From Caballeronia sp. NK8 (GTDB lineage Bacteria > Pseudomonadota > Gammaproteobacteria > Burkholderiales > Burkholderiaceae): a stretch of 64,000 nt of DNA. This document shows, piece after piece, positions 56,422-64,000 of the stretch; positions within the stretch are counted from its first letter, which is position 1; every line of letters starts with the position of its first letter. A program made the position numbers and the translations under genes. The notes under the pieces are model-generated. The model searched no databases and was not told the DNA's origin. It worked only from the letters and a program-made list of their open reading frames with translations. The stretch is from contig NZ_AP024326.1 in the NCBI RefSeq assembly GCF_018408855.1, positions 124,001 to 188,000 of the forward strand. Direction: 5' to 3'.

Positions 56422-57123
56422 ATGGACGTGCGAGCTTCCGACATCATGACGACTTCGATCATCTCGGCCAGTCCGGACATGACAATACGGCACGCTGCAG
56501 GGATGATGGTGTTCGCTGGCATCAGCGGGATGCCTGTCATCGACGAGTCCGGCAGGCTGCTCGGAATGGTCACGGAGGGCGATCTCATGCATCGCGTGGA
56601 GATCGGGACCGGCGTCAAACAACGCTCGTGGTGGCTCGAGCTCGCGGCGTCGACGACAGAACTGGCGAGCCAGTACGTGAAGGAGCACTCGAGGAAGGTC
56701 AGGGACGTGATGACTACCGACGTCTCGACGGTGACTGAGACCTGTCCTGTCGCGGATATTGCCGAATTGCTCGACCGACGGCGTATCAAGCGCGTGCCGG
56801 TTATGCGCGACGGAAAGGTCGTCGGTGTGGTGAGCCGCGCCAATCTGATTCGTGCGCTCGTGACGATGGCGCCCGAGGTGCCCACCACGGTGGAGAGCGG
56901 CGACAACGCGATCCGCGAAGACGTGTTCGCGGCCATGAAGGATCATCCCTGGGCGCTGGCGCGGGAAAACGTCACCGTCGAAAACGGGATCGTGCATCTC
57001 TGGGGGCCGGTCGTCCGCGCGGAAGAAGGCAACGCGATTCGCGTTGCCGCGGAGAACGTGCCGGGCGTCAGAGACGTCAAGGCACACTTCGGTCTTCCGC
57101 CGTCCGTTCCGGCGTCGAGTTAG
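56422..57123 (+). CDS. CBS-domain pair plus BON domain protein
   Basis: 233 residues. Two CBS motifs (about 4-60: ASDIMTTSIISASPDMTIRH, GMPVIDESGRLLGMVTEGDL; about 95-150: VRDVMTTDVSTVTETCPVAD, RVPVMRDGKVVGVVSRANLI), then BON at the end (about 165-225: NVTVENGIVHLWGPVVRAEE). Soluble; the CBS pair should bind adenosine nucleotides and the BON part is membrane-associated in other proteins. It lies just before a UspA gene on the same strand, a common pairing in stress clusters. Confidence 0.88.
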   Translation: MDVRASDIMTTSIISASPDMTIRHAAGMMVFAGISGMPVIDESGRLLGMVTEGDLMHRVEIGTGVKQRSWWLELAASTTELASQYVKEHSRKVRDVMTTDVSTVTETCPVADIAELLDRRRIKRVPVMRDGKVVGVVSRANLIRALVTMAPEVPTTVESGDNAIREDVFAAMKDHPWALARENVTVENGIVHLWGPVVRAEEGNAIRVAAENVPGVRDVKAHFGLPPSVPASS

Positions 57124-57254
57124 CAAGGGCGAGCGTTGTTTTGCGATGTGGACTGAGTGACGCTGTCCACGACACGTGCATGGGCTCGATCACGTTATCT
57201 ATGCGCGCTCATGCTGCATGAAGCGCGTCCGGCGACACGCCGGGAGGATGAGCC

Positions 57255-58214
57255 ATGGAATCAACCAAGGACACGTCGCCGCAACACGGCGGCTTCAGGC
57301 GCATCGTTCTTTGCCTCGATTCTTTCGAAGCATCTCGATGCGCCGGTGCGTTCGCGCGGCGATTGGCGAGGCCCAGTTCCGAACTCACGATAGCCGCCCT
57401 GGCGCTCGACTCGCACTCCCTTGCATCGCGTGCAGTTCTCTCCGGTCTGGATGCCGACGATGGGCGTGAAGAACTGCTGAAAGGAGCGGAACGCGCGATC
57501 GTCGAGTCTAGGACTATGCTCGCGAACTGGGCCGCGATCATGCGAACTCGGGTGATCGATCTCACGAAGGAGGGCGACGGTGCTGCGGACGCTGTCGTCA
57601 CAGAGGCCCATGACGCTTGCGCGGATCTCCTGATTCTGGGCATCCGGCAACATCACGGCCTGGTTAGGTGGTTCGACCCGTCGGTGGCGGGCAGACTAAG
57701 CCAACTCGCACCGTGCGCCGTGATCGTCGTGCCAGCCAGATATGACCGTGCGCGCGATATCACCTTGCAGCGGATTCTGTTTGCCGTGGACGGGAGCGTA
57801 ACGTCGCTGGCAGCGGTGGACATTGGAGCGAGGCTCGCCACCGCCGATACGCAGATACGGGTGATCCATGTCGTAGACCGTGCAATGTCTCACAGCGGAT
57901 CCGTGGCGGGGAAACCGATCGAGGACACGTTCGTCAAGGAAGGCGCGCGGGCGATCGAGGCCGCGGCCGGGAAACTCGGACCGCCGCGTAACGTCACGCC
58001 TTCGCTGGTCTCGACTGATCAGATCAGCACCGAGACCAGCGAAGACGACATAGCCAGCGCCATATTGCGCGAAGCAGAACGCTGGAATGCGGACCTCATC
58101 GTGATGGGAACGCACGGCCGGCGCGGTGACGCACGGGCCTATCTTGGCAGCGTTCCGAATCGGGTGGCGAGTCTAATCGAGATTCCTTTGATGCTGGTTC
58201 GAGAGCAAGTATAA
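57255..58214 (+). CDS. Universal stress protein, two UspA domains
   Basis: 319 residues. The first UspA domain covers about 14-150 (RIVLCLDSFEASRCAGAFAR), and the second about 165-319 (RILFAVDGSVTSLAAVDIGA, LIVMGTHGRRGDARAYLGSV, ending VPLMLVREQ-like). The G-2x-G-9x-G nucleotide site is clear only in the second domain (GTHGRRGDARAYLGS). It is 131 bases after the CBS-BON gene. UspA proteins help survival in stress, often under low-oxygen or nutrient control. Confidence 0.88.
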   Translation: MESTKDTSPQHGGFRRIVLCLDSFEASRCAGAFARRLARPSSELTIAALALDSHSLASRAVLSGLDADDGREELLKGAERAIVESRTMLANWAAIMRTRVIDLTKEGDGAADAVVTEAHDACADLLILGIRQHHGLVRWFDPSVAGRLSQLAPCAVIVVPARYDRARDITLQRILFAVDGSVTSLAAVDIGARLATADTQIRVIHVVDRAMSHSGSVAGKPIEDTFVKEGARAIEAAAGKLGPPRNVTPSLVSTDQISTETSEDDIASAILREAERWNADLIVMGTHGRRGDARAYLGSVPNRVASLIEIPLMLVREQV

Positions 58215-58610
58215 CGGGAGGGCCGGGGCGTTATCCGGCAATTCGCTTGGCGACCAAAAAGTCATGCATCCGTTTTGCCGAGTTTGCGCGTACCGGCTGC
58301 CACGGTACGAATGCTCGTCCTCGCAACAGCGTCCGAGCCCGCTCGAAAGGCAAATCCTTCAATCGAAATCAATCGAAAATCGGGATGTGCATCGTAATCT
58401 AAACCTTCGATGCAACTTTTTGGTAGTTGACGCGATGGGTGAGATTTTGGGAATAGCTGGTTTTGCGGTACTGGTCGTCATCGTTGCTGCAATTGGGTCG
58501 TGCAATACACGATCTGGAAAAACGTGGATTGAAGCACGAAAGGCCCGTATGGCAACATCAGTACACGGCTGAGCTACGCGACCTGTCTTTCGACATCGCT
58601 TCGCAGCCGT
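58215..58610. other. Intergenic with a possible 45-residue membrane peptide (58435-58572, +)
   Basis: 396 bases. MGEILGIAGFAVLVVIVAAI then GSCNTRSGKTWIEARKARM would form a one-helix membrane protein from ATG at 58435. No strong ribosome site is seen, so it is only possible. Nothing else is supported. Confidence 0.3.
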
Positions 58611-59297
58611 TCAATGCGATAGCAGAACGGGAAGCGTGGACATCTCATGGAGTGTGCGGGTCACGCCGCCGAGCACGATCTCCAGCCCGCGCGAATGCGC
58701 ATAGGCGCCCGCGACCAGCATGTTCGCGTGGACACTGTTCGCTCTGTCCGTTAACGTCATCCCTGTGTTTTCGCCGTGAATGCGAGGCGTCGACGAAAAG
58801 CTCGCGCGCACGCCCTGGCGATCCAGATAAGCGGAGATCTCGATGCCCGCCGGTGCTTCTTCGTTTCGACGCCGCTCGACGGTCATGATCTCGACGAAGC
58901 GCGCGAGATGCAAGAGGGGCAGGGCGTCGGCCACGGCACGCGCGGCCTCGCGGCTGTCGTCCCATGCGATGACCACGTTCTCGCCGATCGTCCTGATGTC
59001 GCCGGCACGCGGCACGAGCAGCACCGGCCGCCCAACGCCCATCACGACGTCCTCGACAAAGTGGCGGGCGACGAATGCTGCCGGATCGTCGGGATCGTCC
59101 TGTCCGAGCACGATCACATCGGCGTGACGGCCATGCAGCGTGGCGGCATCGAGCAGGTGGTGAACCACGTCCTGGCAGACCAGATAGAGCCCGATGACGT
59201 GAGCATAGAAACGGCGCGCTATTTCCGACGCGAATTGCGTTCGCTTTTCGCAACGCCAGCTGTTGTCCAGATGGACGAGAATGATTTTGCAGTTTAT
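58611..59297 (-). CDS. Universal stress protein (UspA) with odd start
   Basis: The family sequence begins CKIILVHLDNSWRCEKRTQF and runs to the end LPVLLSH, with PLLHLARFVEIMTVE and the site GAYAHSRGLEIVLGGVTRT. A GTG at 59168 would miss the whole first strand. A ribosome site AAGGAG is followed at the right spacing by GTC-ATA-AAC, with no ATG, GTG or TTG. The original ATG may have become ATA (59297-59295), so the gene may be badly translated or dead. About 228 residues from there. Confidence 0.7.
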   Translation of the reverse strand: MNCKIILVHLDNSWRCEKRTQFASEIARRFYAHVIGLYLVCQDVVHHLLDAATLHGRHADVIVLGQDDPDDPAAFVARHFVEDVVMGVGRPVLLVPRAGDIRTIGENVVIAWDDSREAARAVADALPLLHLARFVEIMTVERRRNEEAPAGIEISAYLDRQGVRASFSSTPRIHGENTGMTLTDRANSVHANMLVAGAYAHSRGLEIVLGGVTRTLHEMSTLPVLLSH

Positions 59298-59368
59298 GAC
59301 GTCAGCTCCTTGGAAGACTTGCTGCTGTGCTCGACGGCATGCGCAGGGGTGCCGCTCGCGGATGAACG

Positions 59369-60010
59369 TCAGTGAGACATCAGCACCGGCACGGTCATCG
59401 ACGCAAGGAAGGTCCGGGTGGAGCCACCGAGCACGAGCTCATGCCAGCGCGCATGTCCATAGCCGCCCATGACCACGAGATCGGCATGAAGACTTGCGGC
59501 CCACGAAAGCAGCAGTTTGCCCGCGGACACGTCCGGCGCAAGGTCTTCTGACGAGACTTCGGCTTCGATGCCGTGCCGGGCGATGCAGGCTGCGATATCC
59601 GGGCCAGGGATGCGGTCGTCGCGCACTTCGCCTCGGACGTAGCGATGCTGAGGATCAAGACCTGTCCGGCTGCCTTGAGAAGCGGGAGCGCGTCGTGCAC
59701 GGTGCGGGTGGCTTCACGGCTGCCGTCCCAGGCGATCATCGGATGGTTCCCGACCTGGGAAGAATCCTGTGTACGGGAGGAGCACGACCGGCCGCCCCGA
59801 GTAGAGAATGACGGTCTCGGGAAAATGATCCCCGATGTAAGACCGTAAGACTCAGGATGGGTCGGATCGTCCTGGCTCACGATCACGAGATCCGCGCAGC
59901 GGGCAAAATGCGGCACCGTATGGTTGGCCCACTCCCGCGCTTCGATGGCGTGATGATTTTGGTTTTGGGCAGTTTGGCCGCCTTGGCCGACCAATCCACG
60001 CGAATATGCG
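59369..60010 (-). pseudogene. Universal stress protein, frameshifted
   Basis: The C-terminal part reads KLLLSWAASLHADLVVMGGY, GHARWHELVLGGSTRTFLAS and MTVPVLMSH in one frame. The middle (HFARCADLVIVSQDDPTHPE, AWDGSREATRTVHDALPLLK) lies in a second frame, with the change near 59640. The start (THIRVDWSAKAAK) lies in a third. It is a close relative of the previous gene (58611), so a tandem copy that has decayed. Confidence 0.78.
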
Positions 60011-60340
60011 TTACTAACGCATTTGCTCGCGACTCATTGCCGCCGCCTCGGCTACTTGATGCCACTCGGGGACGCCTCCCTGAGTAGCTTTATGCGTTGG
60101 ACTACCGCCCGCGGCCTCGTCCGCGCCCTCGCGAGTAAAACTCGTACAAGCAGCGGTATGAGTTTTCGAAGCGCGGCCGCCCGGCCAGGGGGGCCGCCCA
60201 GCGGGTCCGCTACCTGGAGGATTTTTAGGTTAGAGCCTCAATATGCGGCGACCTGCCACATTAGAGCGGCCATGCTTTTTATAAGCTTCTAGGCAGAGCA
60301 TCGCCCTGACCGAATGGTGCTCTCACTTTGGAGTGGAATC
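60011..60340. other. Intergenic with a shared upstream motif
   Basis: 330 bases. TAGAGCCTCAATATGCG (60231-60247) is found again, with one change, at 60793-60809. Each copy lies 93-94 bases before the start of a tiny membrane-protein gene (60341 and 60902). Otherwise empty. Confidence 0.45.
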
Positions 60341-60430
60341 ATGTTTGCGCATATTCTTTTCTTTCTGCTCGTTCTCTGCTTCTGGCTGTTGCGCTCGATC
60401 TTCCTCAACACCATACAGACGCTAGACTAA
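60341..60430 (+). CDS. 29-residue membrane peptide (first of a tandem pair)
   Basis: MFAHILFFLLVLCFWLLRSI then FLNTIQTLD. One hydrophobic helix, then a short polar tail. CTTTGGAGTGGAATC before the ATG gives the ribosome site GGAG. The gene at 60574 shares the leader CTTTGGAG...ATC and the core FFLL-L-LC-WLL, so the two are paralogues. That likeness is the main reason to believe both are translated. Confidence 0.55.
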   Translation: MFAHILFFLLVLCFWLLRSIFLNTIQTLD

Positions 60431-60573
60431 AAATCCGCTTGCGATCTACGCTGGACAACTCACGCACAGATATCGAACCTCAGGGCAGCGCCCACCCGAA
60501 GTCGACGCGCGAGTGATCGCCGCGGCGGCCGCGTACAACCAACCGAATTTGGGCGCTTTCTTTGGAGCAAATC

Positions 60574-60696
60574 ATGTCTGCCCTTGCTTTTTTCCTTCTG
60601 CTCGCCCTCTGCCTCTGGCTGTTGCCAGTCATCGTGGCCGCCTCATCTACTCACCCCCGCGCCACTGAGTTAGAACGCCAGCTTCGGCACCGATGA
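60574..60696 (+). CDS. 40-residue membrane peptide (second of a tandem pair)
   Basis: MSALAFFLLLALCLWLLPVI, VAASSTHPRATELERQLRHR. One helix then a charged tail. The leader CTTTGGAGCAAATC matches that of 60341. Function unknown; may act as a membrane stress peptide like other single-helix small proteins. Confidence 0.55.
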   Translation: MSALAFFLLLALCLWLLPVIVAASSTHPRATELERQLRHR

Positions 60697-60901
60697 AAGC
60701 GGCGGTTCGCGAGCGGCCTCCCCAAACGACGCCGGGCGCAAGCGCCTATTCAGACGTTGCGGGCCCATTTATCTGACGCCAGATTTATCGAGTAGAGCCT
60801 CCATATGCGTCATTCGACCACGCACGGTCCGCGCCCCTGTTTCCTAGTCTTGAATCAGACGGACTGCCGACGCAGCCCATAGCAACAGATGGAGAACTGA
60901 G

Positions 60902-61096
60902 ATGTATGCAATCAACTACGGCCAGACTGACACAAGCGGGTCAACATGGTTGACCGCGCAAGGCTCGAAAGTCCTTCCACCCGCGCCACCGTCTGATAAC
61001 ACCATGCTCTACATAGCCTTGGGTGGTGGCGGTGTGGCGTACACCCTGCTCGTGGTCTGCTTCATCCGGGTGCTGCACGCTTTAACCGTTTTTTGA
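60902..61096 (+). CDS. Small membrane protein
   Basis: 64 residues. A polar first half, then one hydrophobic segment (MLYIALGGGGVAYTLLVVCF). GATGGAGAACTGAG precedes the ATG. The upstream motif TAGAGCCTC(C)ATATGCG at 60793 is shared with 60341, with the same spacing. Function unknown. Confidence 0.5.
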   Translation: MYAINYGQTDTSGSTWLTAQGSKVLPPAPPSDNTMLYIALGGGGVAYTLLVVCFIRVLHALTVF

Positions 61097-61563
61097 GACT
61101 GATACGAGCAGCACCAAGAGCGTCTACTCCCCTGCTGTGCAAAGAAGTAGCTCGGTCCAAAACGACGCGGCCCGCCAAGCATTTTGACGTTGCGTGCCGT
61201 TTGGTCGTAAGCGTGAGCATTAGGATGTCGAATTGAGAGTTGTTTACAAGTGACGGTCGAACGTAGCTGCGTAGCGGCGATTGATATCAATCAGTGAGTC
61301 TGCATCGGGGTGATGGAACGCGCAATCACGATGACCGGCGCACGGCCTGTAAGTCAGCCAGTCTCCGCCTTGGCCTGCTGTTGCCGCGAACAATTAATTG
61401 GCAACAGGCCGGTCACGTCTGCATCGAAGGCACGCCGCGGCAGCTCGGTGATTAAGTGCAGCACGTAGTCGTACGGATCGACGCAAGGCCGGCACGTCTG
61501 CGCAAATGATGTCTCGGTCGTCTCGCGAATAGATCAGCCAACGTGGATGCTTTCTCTTAACGA
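61097..61563. other. Intergenic with FNR/ANR-like box
   Basis: 467 bases between convergent genes. TTGATATCAATCAG (61282-61295) matches the FNR/ANR consensus in nine of ten fixed positions. No gene starts beside it. Nothing else is recognised. Confidence 0.4.
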
Positions 61564-62286
61564 CTAGGTGTCGCCTTCACCGTCAGAATCACTCGTGCTC
61601 CCCAGGGCTAATACGCCAAAATTGTCCAGAAGGATGTGCAGGCTGAGAAGCAGAACCCAAAACGGGAAAACTAGCACGATCCAGTCTATGTGCCGCCCTG
61701 CAAAGAACAATGCGAAGGCGGAAGCGTATCCGGTTATTGCGATCCAGCGCGAAACAAAGCCGGTGCGAAGAGCAAGCGTGCAGGTGGCAATCGTGAATAC
61801 TGCCGCCATACGGACTGCGTAGACATTCATGATTTCGTAGGCAACCGCTCGCGCGACCGTGAATGTCGCTGAACCGGAAAGTCGGTCGATTTCGATGCCA
61901 TACGCGGTCACGATTCCCCCGACGAAAGCGGCGGCGACGAACAAGGTTGCCAAAAACAGGAGGCCGCTTCCCATGAACACTGTGGCAAAGAAGCGATCCT
62001 CGCGTTTTCCGAGGCGGTCTCGCAGCACGCCAATGAACCAGAGAAATGCGATACCAGCGAACGGCACCAGATTGACCGAAAGAGACACGGTACCTGAACT
62101 CTCTCGAAGCCACGCGCTCGCTTCTATCGGAAGAACGGGAACGGAGTGCCGCAGCAGCAGAAGGCTGATAATCAGTAAAACAGAAAATATGATGCCGGCG
62201 ACAGCGGCAGCGCGCGGGGCTCTGAGACGCGAATCTACGTCGATTCGCTGGTGTCCCGAGTTGTTTGCCGATGGATCCATGTTCAC
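61564..62286 (-). CDS. Membrane protein of unknown function
   Basis: 240 residues with about six hydrophobic segments (VAGIIFSVLLIISLLLL, VNLVPFAGIAFLWFIGV, FMGSGLLFLATLFVAAAFVG, AVFTIATCTLALRTGFV, WIAITGYASAFALFFAG, LVFPFWVLLLSLHILL). No family is recognised. It is followed on the same strand by nothing close; the next gene upstream is the barrel gene at 62425. A role in envelope stress is only a guess. Confidence 0.7.
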   Translation of the reverse strand: MNMDPSANNSGHQRIDVDSRLRAPRAAAVAGIIFSVLLIISLLLLRHSVPVLPIEASAWLRESSGTVSLSVNLVPFAGIAFLWFIGVLRDRLGKREDRFFATVFMGSGLLFLATLFVAAAFVGGIVTAYGIEIDRLSGSATFTVARAVAYEIMNVYAVRMAAVFTIATCTLALRTGFVSRWIAITGYASAFALFFAGRHIDWIVLVFPFWVLLLSLHILLDNFGVLALGSTSDSDGEGDT

Positions 62287-62424
62287 CTTCCTTCGTACCC
62301 GGCGCAGACTGCGCGGCTACGTGGTTCGTGCTGCGCGACGCGGCGTTCAACTGAAAGTATTACGCCGGGGCCGAATAGCGAACGCAAGATCCGGCCGTCG
62401 CGCGTTCGGGTCAGCAGGAATGCC

Positions 62425-63576
62425 TTACCACGCGTATCCCATCTTGAACAGCAAGGCCTTGTTGCCGTCCTTTCCGAGTGCGCCCTCCAGGTTGGCGACA
62501 ATACCCTGATCGGGCTTGAGAATGTACTGCAAGCCCGCGCCCAAGTTTGGGAAACGATTTGCGGAACTCGAGCAGCCGCCCCGACTCGCACCATACAGGC
62601 ACGCCATTCCGGCAAACAGCGTCGCTGTCCACCGTTCAGCCAGACGATGGCGCTCCTCGACTTCCACGGAAGACATGTATTTGCCTAAATACTCGCCCAT
62701 GGTGTAGCCGCGCAACACGACAGGAGCGAAGGCGGCGGGCGGAGCGTCAACTGTCCACTGATTGCTTTGGCGCAACGCGAACACACTACCGCTCCCGTGG
62801 CTCCAGAAGCGCCGGTAGTCGGCCCGATAAACGTTGAAATTATTGCTTCCCTCTAGGCTCTGCCGATAGGCGATGCTGTTCACGTTGAAGTACCACCCGC
62901 GTTTTGGCGCGTCCACGATGTCCCGGGAATCATGGTTGATCACTAGACCCACACCGCCGGCCTTGAAGCCTGTCAGGCCAAGGGTGCTGAGCAGGTCATC
63001 GTCCAGCGCCGTCTGGCCCACGATCTGGTAGTTCGTGAAAATTGTCTGTGCACCGATGAACCAGTCGCCCTTAATGCGGTACAGATACCGTCCCACCAGA
63101 ACACGCAGGTGGTCTTCGGAGTTCAACGGCTTACCCGTACCGAGGAAGTTGTCGTAGTCGTTCTTGACTATTCCGCCAGCGGCAAGGAAAGTAACTCGAT
63201 GTCGGTCTCCATCGAAGGAAGTCCGGGCGAAGATTGCCCCGACCAGGGAATTCGTCGACGTGTACTGCCCACTCACGCCAAAGAGCGATACCTGCGACTG
63301 CGGATCGAACTTTCGCACGTATCCGGCGAGGACGCCAAACGAGGTGCCTAGTTTGGGATTATTCGAGAACGTCGGCAGCAGCAACCAAGGCGAACTCGCT
63401 TTGGTAGGTTTTGGCGCTTTGGGTGCGTCCTGCGCGTCTATCGACTGGTCGTCTGCCCAGACCGAACTGCCGCCGGTTGCGGCAAGGAGGCAGATCGTCA
63501 GCTGAACGCGCAGTGCGGCGGCGCGGAGGCTGGACGACACCGAGGTGGGACCAGCAGAACTTCGCGCGATCGACAT
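62425..63576 (-). CDS. BamA/TamA-like outer-membrane barrel (POTRA-less, second)
   Basis: 383 residues from ATG at 63576 (395 from 63612). Signal peptide with cleavage near SSVWA. Barrel strands such as LLPTFSNNPKLGTSFGVLAG, VSLFGVSGQYTSTNSLVGAI, GGVGLVINHDSRDIVDAPKR and the last strand KALLFKMGYAW. Same architecture and nearly the same length as 33067-34218 but little identity. No POTRA domain. It likely is a member of a surface-antigen (D15) family that works without POTRA. Its neighbour on the same strand is the unknown membrane protein. Confidence 0.75.
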   Translation of the reverse strand: MSIARSSAGPTSVSSSLRAAALRVQLTICLLAATGGSSVWADDQSIDAQDAPKAPKPTKASSPWLLLPTFSNNPKLGTSFGVLAGYVRKFDPQSQVSLFGVSGQYTSTNSLVGAIFARTSFDGDRHRVTFLAAGGIVKNDYDNFLGTGKPLNSEDHLRVLVGRYLYRIKGDWFIGAQTIFTNYQIVGQTALDDDLLSTLGLTGFKAGGVGLVINHDSRDIVDAPKRGWYFNVNSIAYRQSLEGSNNFNVYRADYRRFWSHGSGSVFALRQSNQWTVDAPPAAFAPVVLRGYTMGEYLGKYMSSVEVEERHRLAERWTATLFAGMACLYGASRGGCSSSANRFPNLGAGLQYILKPDQGIVANLEGALGKDGNKALLFKMGYAW

Positions 63577-64000
63577 GGCAGGCCTCTCCAATTTCTCGAA
63601 CGTGTCGCCCACCCGAATGCCAAGTCCGTCGACTCGACCGCCAATCCCGCCTCCTTACCACCCTTGCTGCGACCTTTGCCGGGAACGTTCTTGCCCGATG
63701 GACCGAACTCTCCACTGGTTGCCGAGATTGTTCTCGACGTCGCCGCTCAGTTGCGTCGGCTCCCGATCCCCTCGGAGTGCGGATCTGGCAGCCGCCATCC
63801 CGTGTGCGTTGAAAGACGCCGCCATCGTGCCCAGCATAGGGGTCACTTATATTCCAGGCAAGCGCATTGCCAGTATGGGCGTTGTCCACGACACCCTTTC
63901 TCATGCCAGCATGATGAAAAAGGGATGAACGCGGTACGAGGCGCAGTGTAGGAGCGAGCCGCGCCGATATGTCGACCGAAGCGCTGCGGGACGCCTATAC
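63577..64000. other. End of window
   Basis: 424 bases. Open frames such as 63664-63951 (+) contain coding-like pieces (PDGPNSPLVAEIVLDVAAQL) but no family. It must hold the promoter of the barrel gene. A gene fragment cut by the window end is possible. Confidence 0.35.

Noticed and set aside
58463..58888. 141-codon plus-strand frame
   Set aside because: Overlaps the real minus-strand UspA gene and has no domain; only the short membrane-type piece at 58435 in another frame was kept as possible.

Overview
The window reads as a high-GC betaproteobacterial replicon, most likely Burkholderiaceae of the Caballeronia/Paraburkholderia type. This rests on protein flavour (DUF2950/DUF3300 pairs, an EIIA-HPr-EI plus EIICBB N-acetylglucosamine PTS, a CitA-like MFS next to an ATP-citrate-lyase-like protein, a KaiC-histidine kinase pair) and on IS remnants. 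There are no ribosomal or core replication genes. Pseudogenes and IS pieces are common, so this looks like an accessory part of a secondary chromosome or megaplasmid. The genus is an inference.

Layout. 1-6570: a di/tricarboxylate locus with a citrate-lyase-like CoA ligase (5' end outside the window), MFS symporter, periplasmic binding protein, DctA and a LysR regulator. 7017-8024: a broken FAD oxidoreductase start joined to a decayed IS5-type transposase. 8507-11723: a KaiC-like ATPase and hybrid histidine kinase operon. 12060-23010: a proteostasis island. It holds a protein joining a ribosome-hibernation (HPF/RaiA) domain to sigma-70-like regions, DnaK, three Hsp20s, a tRNA-Lys, several unknown proteins, and GroES/GroEL. 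Sigma-32-like promoters and a ROSE-like RNA hairpin over the Hsp20 Shine-Dalgarno suggest heat control. A decayed second copy of the '127-aa protein / Hsp20' pair lies at 12060-13016.

23200-28200: small membrane proteins, a broken VIT/CCC1 transporter, an intact DadA-like oxidase (parent type of the 7017 fragment), an ISNCY-type transposase remnant, CsbD and a 24-aa membrane peptide. 28634-29941: a CarH/LitR-like B12-binding MerR regulator with an N-terminal zinc-ribbon extension. 30385-32451: an IS91-type element with a tyrosine recombinase.

33067-43500: an envelope region with two DUF3300-DUF2950 pairs. One is followed by a POTRA-less BamA/TamA-like barrel and the other lies downstream of phosphoketolase. 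43936-46056: a decayed MipA/OmpV gene, a secreted unknown and a second copy of a small secreted Lys/Ala-rich protein. 46203-51319: a probable soluble NADH:fumarate reductase (NuoF-like, FrdA-like and FrdB-like, no membrane anchor) facing a DASS dicarboxylate transporter. 51440-55778: the GlcNAc-type PTS. 56422-63576: stress-type genes (CBS-BON, universal stress proteins, tiny membrane peptides, membrane protein, second barrel).

Taken together, the window combines organic-acid uptake, phosphoketolase, a fumarate reductase using NADH, UspA/CBS proteins and chaperones. This suggests an accessory package for heat and low-oxygen or energy stress. That overall reading is inference; the individual gene calls rest on visible motifs.
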